The notes under the pieces were generated by a model. That model did not search any database and was not told the origin of the DNA. It saw only the letters and a program-made list of their open reading frames with translations. The translations under genes were made by a program, and so were the position numbers. Shown in pieces: positions 59,501 to 64,000 of a DNA stretch of 64,000 nt. Numbering within the stretch: position 1 is the first letter of the stretch; the number at the start of each line of letters is the position of its first letter. The DNA comes from Struthidea cinerea (Eukaryota; Chordata; Aves; Passeriformes; Corcoracidae), in assembly GCA_013397865.1 (NCBI GenBank), contig VZTI01001048.1, forward strand, positions 4,482,936 to 4,546,935. Reading direction: 5' to 3'.

Positions 59501-62489
59501 AACTGGTAATGACACAGGTAGGCCTGAGACACAGTAGTAACAGTCTCCCAGGATTTTTATTCTCATGCATTCATTCTCCTGCAAAATTACAGCAAACATT
59601 TTTAACAGGAAAAAATTAACTGCAAGTAGGCTAGGAGCTCCAAAGGCTCTGGTTTGAGAAAGTCAGGCTTTGTTCAATCCTTGTTGAAACAGAGCTTACT
59701 TCTTTTTCCCCACATCTGAATGCCTGGACATCGCTCACTGGAGAGAAAAAAAAATGATGACTTAAAGCATTTCTGGAATAGAACCATCTTGTTAGTTTCT
59801 CACCTTTTTCTTGGAACTGTGTGCAATTGAAAAACTATAAATGAGATAAAACTGTCACAGAATTTACCATCTGAAGGATGAATCCTATTTATCTATCTTT
59901 TAATCTTCACCTTCATATGAATTGTGGGCAGTTTTCCCTCTATTTTTACATGGCAGCCTCATAAGTAACAGTGTGAGGTGTCATAAAACCTCCCAGCACT
60001 GAGGGAAAACTTAGGAATTCAGACACCCAACCTGGTAGCTGTGCAGATGCAAAATGGGGGTTTTTTTTGTTGTTTCAAATATGATTGAAGAGGAAGCTGG
60101 CACACACTACAGTTTGCTATTGCTAATAAAAAAAACCCACAATACAGCAAAAAAATAAATTTCCTAACTATGCAACAGAGGATACTGCTGCCAATGACTG
60201 GCAGGAGAGAGCAAAAAGCCTCTCATACTGTCTTTTGTTAACACTTTACTGAATATTTTTAACTACAAAGGTTGCAAGCAGGCCAGAACTAATTCTGCAA
60301 GGCTGTTATGTTTGACTGATGAGCAGAGATGGCTTAATTTGGGCCAGCCAATACCTACAGCTGTTCAACCCTACCTGCTGTGGGAACACCCCAGCAGTTC
60401 CTAAATCAACTCCAAAATCAGCCCAAGTGTGTGGCAATTTCCCAAACTGAGCTGTTCTCCCTCGTCAGTTAAGGCCTTAACAGAACATCCATCATTATCC
60501 ACATCTTAATCCATCCCAGTGGGTTCCGAGCAGTGCACAAGTGACAAGCTTAGAGGGATCAGCAGGGAAACCCAGCCCTGGATTAGAGCTGCTGCACTTC
60601 AGCATCCAGCTCAGTGTCCCGCTTAGCCATCAATTTTTATTAGGTAAATTGGAGCTTGCAGCACTTGTACATTATGGAAAAGATGACAGAATGCTCTCTG
60701 GCAGAACAAAAATAGCACAGAAAGCAGGAACCACTTCTCACAGCTCAACCACAGAGTTGCAAAAGACCTTGACTCACTAAATCCAGACATTACAGTGCAA
60801 TTTGCAGACAGGAGTGAGAAATTAAAACATATCACTCAAAATTCAGAAATTTTTCTATTTTTGTATCTGCAAAGCAGATACAAAACCTGACCAAATGTGT
60901 TTAACCTCAGCTTCTACTTCGGCATTAAAAGAAATTTTGCCATTTGGCAACTAAGATGACATAACTTACTCTGTCTTTATAGGTGCTTCAAAACAATACA
61001 GTTGCAATAGATATAGTATAACTCTTATTTGTCAGGACTTGAACACTTAACAGCAACTGAATTCAGATAAATGCAAAGATCAGCCATGTCACTTAGTCAA
61101 AATTGTTACCAGCATTTTAGTCAGGTTTTAATCAGTGGTATATTTAAGAATTTATTCAATGACATCCACAAGGGTTTAATTACAGCAATTTCACTCCTCT
61201 GCTATATTAATAATGTTAGAGCTTTCCAACTTTTTCTGACAAATGTTTAGGATTTCACAAACACAACACACAAACATGTAGGCGATACAGTCCCTGTAAT
61301 GTGAGAAATAAAAACCTGAGTTTGTGATTACAGCTGCAAAAAATTACCTCAAGCAGCACCTGGAAGTGGTAACAATTCCTGCCAGGCTGAAAGGTCAGTA
61401 TTGAGGGTATGTCTTAATAGGGACCATTTTAAACTACTCCCCATTCTTTCGCTTTTTTGTAAGTATCCATTAGTAACAGAAAGCTTTCTTTAGCTCACTC
61501 ATGAGCTAATGAACTCTTTGCCTGATGCCTCTGAATTTATGAATTTAAATGTGTATCTGAGAGTTGTCCATTTGTGGAGTCAAGAAAACCTTCGAGTTGA
61601 ACACAGCAAAGCTCCTGAGTGGAGTTTGTACACAGAACCTCCTATAGCCCTGTTGCAATCACCATCAGACAATTTCCTAAAGGATACAGATAAACCTCCA
61701 AACCCAAGAACTGGAATTACAGTAGCAGGTTGCTAAATCTCCCATTTTTGTTTTACATTTTGTTTTAATGTGATTTTGCTAGTTAGCTTTAAAGCCAAAG
61801 CAGTCTTGCCTTTCTGACTTCAGGACTAACACCCCGCTGCCTCCTGTTGTGCAAAAATACCTTCTTTTTCCAAAGGCCTTTATCCTACAGCACAAACTGT
61901 AAACCTACCTTTGCAATTTGATCAAACTTTCCAAAGAGTTCATTCAGCATCACTACAAGTTCCTTAGGCGAGCAGTCACTGGCAAGGCGAGTGAATCCTA
62001 CGATGTCTGCATAAAGAATGCTAGACAAGAGCAAAAGGAAAAAGCAGGATAAGTGAAATATGAAGATACGCCAATTCCACAGTCAGCATAACTACTGAAA
62101 TGCATTTAACAGAAAGCACCTCTCTCCTCTTTGGGGAACAACTCCAGCAAAAAGGGTTCAAGTATCTCCCCTGATTTAGAATACAGAACACCAGTTCACC
62201 ACACATTATCTTCCCATAACAGGAAAGAAGCTCACTTCAGCCTGAAATTCTGCCTTCAGATTTTAATTTCACTGGACCGTATGTACTGATAAGAATCAGA
62301 AATTTGTATTGATACAATTAGCTCTAGAGTTTCCACTTACCTAACATTTTGGTGCCTTTTTACATATAAACTGTGGAAGTTGTTGTCATGCATTTGCCTG
62401 TTATCATTAGTTTCCTTCAGTCGCTCAATGATTGCCAGCTTCATTTCCATAGAGATATGAGCAGGTAGGATGGATAAAAGCAAATTTTC
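39328..62489 (-). CDS. ADCY7: ADCY7, membrane adenylyl cyclase type 7 (partial, 21 3'-terminal exons)
   Basis: The enzyme makes cAMP from ATP at the plasma membrane; the type 2/4/7 subgroup is stimulated by G-alpha-s and boosted by G-beta-gamma. Twenty-one phase-compatible exons give 828 residues, against about 1,080 in the full protein. Order: C1a with both metal-binding Asp (YADIVGFT codon 62,005-62,007; ILGDCYY codon 59,543-59,545); C1b with the PFAHL G-beta-gamma motif; the second membrane domain with glycosylation sequons NFT and NST; and C2 with KTIGS, QYDIW and the catalytic NTVNVASR. The C-terminal TAKFQGLGLN and the MRASVRMTRYLESWGAARPF stretch are specific to type 7 as I recall it, and BRD7 lies next door. 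The N-terminus and first membrane domain lie beyond the right edge. Confidence 0.96.
39592..39716 (-). CDS. ADCY7: ADCY7 exon, C2 catalytic core
   Basis: Encodes INHGPVIAGVIGARKPQYDI and WGNTVNVASRMESTGELGKI. Asp of QYDIW (39,658-39,660) sets adenine specificity; Asn (39,637-39,639) and Arg (39,625-39,627) of NTVNVASR are catalytic. All are intact. Donor GTAAAC. Confidence 0.97.
40244..40358 (-). CDS. ADCY7: ADCY7 exon, C2
   Basis: Encodes DRERQHAHIGIMVEYGIALM and SKLDGINRHSFNNFRLRV. It corresponds to the region after the QEHA motif of the type 2 enzyme. Acceptor tgcacag, donor GTAAGT, ends in phase 1. Confidence 0.96.
41110..41217 (-). CDS. ADCY7: ADCY7 exon, C2 with the KTIGS lysine
   Basis: Encodes LLLKPKFSGVEKIKTIGSTY and MAAAGLSVTPGQENNQ. 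The Lys of KTIGS contacts the adenine ring in membrane cyclases. Acceptor aaacag, donor GTACGT. Confidence 0.96.
41653..41799 (-). CDS. ADCY7: ADCY7 exon, start of C2
   Basis: Encodes DWYHQSYDCVCVMFASVPDF then KVFYTECDVNKEGLECLRLL and NEIIADFDE, the start of C2. It matches the mammalian segment almost residue for residue. Acceptor ctttag, donor GTAATT. Confidence 0.97.
42434..42589 (-). CDS. ADCY7: ADCY7 exon, helical linker into C2
   Basis: Encodes IDYYCRLDCLWKNKFKKEHE then QFETMENVNRLLLENVLPAH and VAAYFIGEKRNE. Donor GTGTGT, 52 full codons. Confidence 0.96.
43167..43248 (-). CDS. ADCY7: ADCY7 exon, last membrane helix
   Basis: Encodes FFIKEPRIMTNLYLVLFYIT and LVLLAKQ, the final helix before C2. 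Matches the MTNFYLVLFYITLL segment of the mammalian protein. Acceptor attttcag, donor GTATGT. Confidence 0.94.
44432..44589 (-). CDS. ADCY7: ADCY7 exon, membrane helices with glycosylated loop
   Basis: Encodes YYAYCCILGFIACSVFLQMS, then FELKVLLLSIAVTVYLIIFN and a loop TLQHKDFYGNST. NST is a likely glycosylation site. The donor consistent with the frame is CCAG/GTGCAC. Acceptor ttttacag. Confidence 0.92.
44590..46691 (-). other. ADCY7 intron, no other gene seen
   Basis: About 2.1 kb with only the CR1 fragment noted near its 5' end. Open frames on the + strand here have no recognised product. Confidence 0.6.
46570..46631 (+). mobile_element. CR1 LINE 3' end fragment in an ADCY7 intron
   Basis: 'ggagtttgactttgatgatc', 'tttgtgggtgccttctgacc' and the terminal 'gttctatgattctata' follow the CR1 3' end. 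Antisense to ADCY7. Confidence 0.85.
46692..46754 (-). CDS. ADCY7: ADCY7 exon, extracellular loop
   Basis: Encodes TTEKNKPANFTGSNDLCATT plus N. NFT is an N-glycosylation sequon. The acceptor ATCAAG is modest; a second AG twelve bases further (exon start at 46,742) would also keep the frame, so the 5' border is uncertain. Donor GTGAGT. Shorter than the loop I recall in mammals. Confidence 0.78.
47882..48019 (-). CDS. ADCY7: ADCY7 exon, third helix of membrane domain 2
   Basis: Encodes KCCSDQWPFLRHLCAVSEKV, then ETMPLLRLPLAVITIAAL and a hydrophobic end IIAIFNL. Matches the SERVETQPLLRL region of the mammalian enzyme. Acceptor tttacag, donor GTAAGT, 46 full codons. Confidence 0.95.
49615..49699 (-). 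CDS. ADCY7: ADCY7 exon, second helix of membrane domain 2
   Basis: Encodes TAKLGISFGVVAVIIVLILF and VCFAEKCL, a single hydrophobic helix. Acceptor ctgtttag, donor GTAAGT. Confidence 0.94.
50228..50325 (-). CDS. ADCY7: ADCY7 exon, first helix of membrane domain 2
   Basis: Encodes YRTIPILKLKSYFACASFVF and LCIFVIQMFIMP, a juxtamembrane basic stretch then a membrane helix. Acceptor ctttcag, donor GTAAGT. Confidence 0.95.
50461..50537. repeat. Long A-rich tract with an ambiguous base
   Basis: A run of about 31 A (50,477-50,507) sits in A-rich low complexity, followed by a single N at 50,537. It is a poly(T) in the sense of ADCY7 and intronic. The length and the N indicate assembly uncertainty. 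Confidence 0.9.
50695..50746. repeat. 26-bp direct tandem duplication in an ADCY7 intron
   Basis: ATGTACAGACCCACACC through GTAAGTAC occurs twice back to back with no mismatch. Confidence 0.95.
51219..51291 (-). CDS. ADCY7: ADCY7 exon, end of C1b
   Basis: Encodes PWCGKSDDFCGFSLIFAEPG then LEKE. The frame requires donor GTTGGT, although a stronger GTAAGA lies four bases downstream and would break the frame. Acceptor ggctgcag, preceded by a pyrimidine-rich minisatellite on this strand. Confidence 0.88.
51324..51379. repeat. 21-bp minisatellite, about 2.6 copies, beside an ADCY7 acceptor
   Basis: The unit GCCAAGGACAAGGACAGAAAG occurs at 51,324-51,344 and 51,345-51,365 and partly again after that. 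On the ADCY7 strand it is pyrimidine-rich and begins about 32 bp upstream of the exon at 51,219-51,291. Confidence 0.95.
52352..52432 (-). CDS. ADCY7: ADCY7 exon, C1b
   Basis: Encodes NSSQKGRIEEDIYDEMMSTI and EGLSST. The DEM-S-IEGLSST segment matches the conserved part of C1b. Acceptor atcctcag, donor GTATGC; starts with one base and ends with two of split codons. Confidence 0.9.
53076..53119 (-). CDS. ADCY7: ADCY7 exon, short C1b exon
   Basis: A 44-bp exon encoding EIPLCSTGRQKTSD and the first two bases of an Arg codon. It aligns with the variable region before TPDRSMSPKGR in the mammalian protein. The donor is GTTTGT; a second in-frame donor, GTACCT, lies nine bases downstream. Confidence 0.82.
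54006..54191 (-). CDS. ADCY7: ADCY7 exon, C1b with PFAHL motif
   Basis: Begins SKQCISNNHLPKTRVNDGLK, then MRASVRMTRYLESWGAARPF, AHLNHRESVSS and a Ser/Arg tail. PFAHL is the G-beta-gamma contact motif described for the type 2 subgroup. The middle is CpG-rich. Acceptor tgttag, donor GTGAGG, 62 full codons. Confidence 0.94.
55489..55621 (-). CDS. ADCY7: ADCY7 exon, end of C1a
   Basis: Encodes RVHITEATLNHLGKAYEVEE then GNGHLRDPYLESMNIKTYLV and VDPR, the end of C1a. Acceptor ctcag, donor GTATGT, ends in phase 0. Confidence 0.96.
55622..59028 (-). other. Large ADCY7 intron, no other gene seen
   Basis: About 3.4 kb between two C1a exons. I see no repeat family or coding sequence in it apart from short homopolymers; its 5' end shares the high GC of the adjacent exon. 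Confidence 0.6.
59029..59187 (-). CDS. ADCY7: ADCY7 exon, C1a core (CpG-rich)
   Basis: Encodes QVREATGVDINMRVGIHSGN and VLCGVIGLRKWQYDVWSHDV then SLANRMESAGVP. Nearly all codons end in G or C (46 of 52 by my count), unlike the adjacent exons. Donor GTGAGG, ends in phase 2. Confidence 0.95.
59451..59578 (-). CDS. ADCY7: ADCY7 exon, C1a core
   Basis: Encodes ENECMRIKILGDCYYCVSGL and a segment ending VKMGLDMCEAI. ILGDCYY provides the second metal-binding Asp. Acceptor tttgcag, donor GTAAGT, ends in phase 2. Confidence 0.96.
59579..61908 (-). other. Large ADCY7 intron, no other gene seen
   Basis: About 2.3 kb with no recognisable element or coding sequence. Confidence 0.6.
61909..62020 (-). CDS. 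ADCY7: ADCY7 exon, start of C1a
   Basis: Encodes ILYADIVGFTRLASDCSPKE and LVVMLNELFGKFDQIAK. The Asp of YADIVGFT is the first metal ligand of the cyclase fold. Donor GTAGGT. Confidence 0.96.
62341..62489 (-). CDS. ADCY7: ADCY7 exon, linker before C1a
   Basis: Encodes ENLLLSILPAHISMEMKLAI and a segment ending FHSLYVKRHQNV, the helical linker from membrane domain 1 into C1a. Donor GTAAGT, ends in phase 2. This is the most 5' exon in the window. Confidence 0.95.
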
Positions 62490-64000
62490 CTAAAAAGAAT
62501 GGGGGGGAAATAATTATGCAAAATTATTAACACAGTTAAGTTTGAAACTGCAGAATTTTACTGACTGCAAGAAGGCATTTAAGAAAAACAAAACAAAAAT
62601 GCCTTTATTCAAATAGCTTTTGAGTAATGCATGTCAGGTTTCCCAGAAGACACTTTTACATTGCTGTTCTCCAAGTTACTGGTTTTACAATTATGCAAGG
62701 ACGCTGCATATTCTGTCTTTTGTTCCTTGTGGCCTAGGTGTGACATCCCCTTGTAACCATGAAACACAAGCACAAAAAAATTCAGTATTCAGTACTACAT
62801 TTTCTGGATAAATTACATTTTGTTTTGTCCACTAATCTCAGTGTTTGGTTGGCATTGTCCGATAAAGCTTCTGTAAAAGTTTATGTTCTGTACCTAACAA
62901 TCTAGTCCGTATTAAAAATATTTGTAAATTATCAAATGCTGGAAAAGCAGCAACAGATACAAAAGTTCCAGCTACATGCTGCTATAGCTTAAGTGAACCA
63001 GGAAACAATGCCACTGAAATGAAGTATTTTGAACTGAACGAGAAACAGACTCCTCCAAACCCACTTCCATTGTCTGTCTATTCAGGGCACTGTTTTACAC
63101 TGACTCAAAAGCCCACTCTTCAAAGAAGACCCTGGTAAGTTGCTGGGCAGAAGAGGATGACAAAAAGAGAATCCTTTGAGCCAGGAAAGGCTCTCCCATC
63201 CCAGAGATGGAAGAGGAAATGTTGTGTGGAGCAGCTACAAGCAGGAACTTTTTCAGACGACATCAACAGCAAGATTAACACATTGTGCAGCCAAGTAAAA
63301 TGCTAAATGCTGTCCCCTGGGGACAAATCCTAGTCCCCTTTTCCTGAATACCCGCTGCAGCCATGTGCAGACAGCAGTAAGGTGCCAGGGTTACTTGATT
63401 AGTGCCTGCCACCAAGAAGAAATACCCTGGCATCACAGTGGAAAGGACATCAAGTAGTCCTTGAGCATCAAGTACTCGTCTACACAAGGTACAGGCAGCA
63501 GTTTAGTTTGAGACTGATCCCAGAAATAGAACCACCTCCTTTCCCTTATCTACTGTTTTGGTACAAGGAGAGTCAACCCTGGGAAAGAATTTAAACTGAC
63601 AGCCGAATCCCAGGGAATATAACAGGGCCATGGGAGGCTGACACATCTCTCAGTTTTCAAGGAAGCAGTGAGGAACCCTGAACTGCAGTTCTCACACCTT
63701 TTTCACAGAGAAGAAGTGGGTGGCAAAAAGGATACTCAGAATTGCCTGACAAATTGCAACATGGATGAAAAGAAAGCTCTCCATAGACTTAAGCACATTT
63801 ACACTTCAAACAAGCAACCATTAAAAAAAAAAAAAAATCTCAAAACCAAAATCGTGAACACCCATGGAAGTGAGTACATTGCCCAAGAAATGAGAGCACA
63901 CTGCCGGCATAAGGCGATCAGAGGCTTCCCTGGCGGCTGCATGGGGAAATTCTGCCAGGGCTTTCATGCATGTTTGTCATCTCATCTCCCAAGATTAGCA
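62490..64000 (-). other. ADCY7 intron running off the window
   Basis: No exon matching the N-terminal or first membrane domain of ADCY7 is readable in the last 1.5 kb on the minus strand. A run of about 16 A lies at 63,822-63,837. Confidence 0.65.

Noticed and set aside
63680..63790. Minus-strand ATG frame with a hydrophobic helix ending at a possible donor
   Set aside because: It is short, ends in a stop right after the supposed donor, and does not resemble the first membrane domain of ADCY7.
1..64000. CRISPR arrays, operons, prophage, endogenous virus genes or tRNA/rRNA genes
   Set aside because: No spaced direct repeats of the right kind, no viral gene segments and no cloverleaf-type sequence were recognised; the window is ordinary vertebrate DNA.

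Overview
This is a vertebrate nuclear window, most likely from a bird. It holds split genes with GT-AG introns, several CR1 LINE 3' ends (the dominant sauropsid retroposon), a CpG-island promoter and a moderately AT-rich background. Nothing is bacterial, viral or plasmid-like, and none of the short open frames outside the two genes looks like a protein.

Layout. Positions 1 to about 20,500 are AT-rich and I find no exon there: only CR1 fragments, homopolymers, a (TA)13 run and a 50-bp tandem duplication. From about 20,500 GC content rises. Two same-strand CR1 ends (20,985-21,145 and 21,335-21,586) abut a CpG island (about 21,590-22,170) that is interrupted by a 169-base N gap (21,808-21,976).

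BRD7 (+ strand) runs from this island to a stop at 34,958. I reconstructed 16 coding exons (exons 2-17) whose phases all join. They give 637 residues, starting at the split Glu codon that precedes the YVEKP segment. The missing first coding exon (about 16 residues) is almost certainly inside the N gap.

ADCY7 (- strand) lies tail-to-tail with BRD7. Its stop codon is at 39,328-39,330. I reconstructed 21 phase-compatible exons up to 62,489, giving 828 residues: the end of the N-terminal linker, C1a, C1b with the PFAHL motif, the second six-helix membrane domain and C2. The 5' exons (N-terminus and first membrane domain) lie beyond 64,000. The BRD7-ADCY7 convergent order matches, from memory, the mammalian locus (human 16q12), which supports orthology over paralogy.

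The two products are not known to work together. BRD7 is a nuclear PBAF chromatin-remodeller subunit and ADCY7 is a plasma-membrane cAMP-producing enzyme; they share only conserved neighbourhood. I found no undescribed system. The points most worth checking are splice-site oddities in ADCY7 (tandem donors, a pyrimidine minisatellite beside an acceptor), two CpG-rich exons inside an otherwise AT-rich gene, a near-perfect CTCF core at the BRD7 promoter, and the gap that removes BRD7 exon 1.
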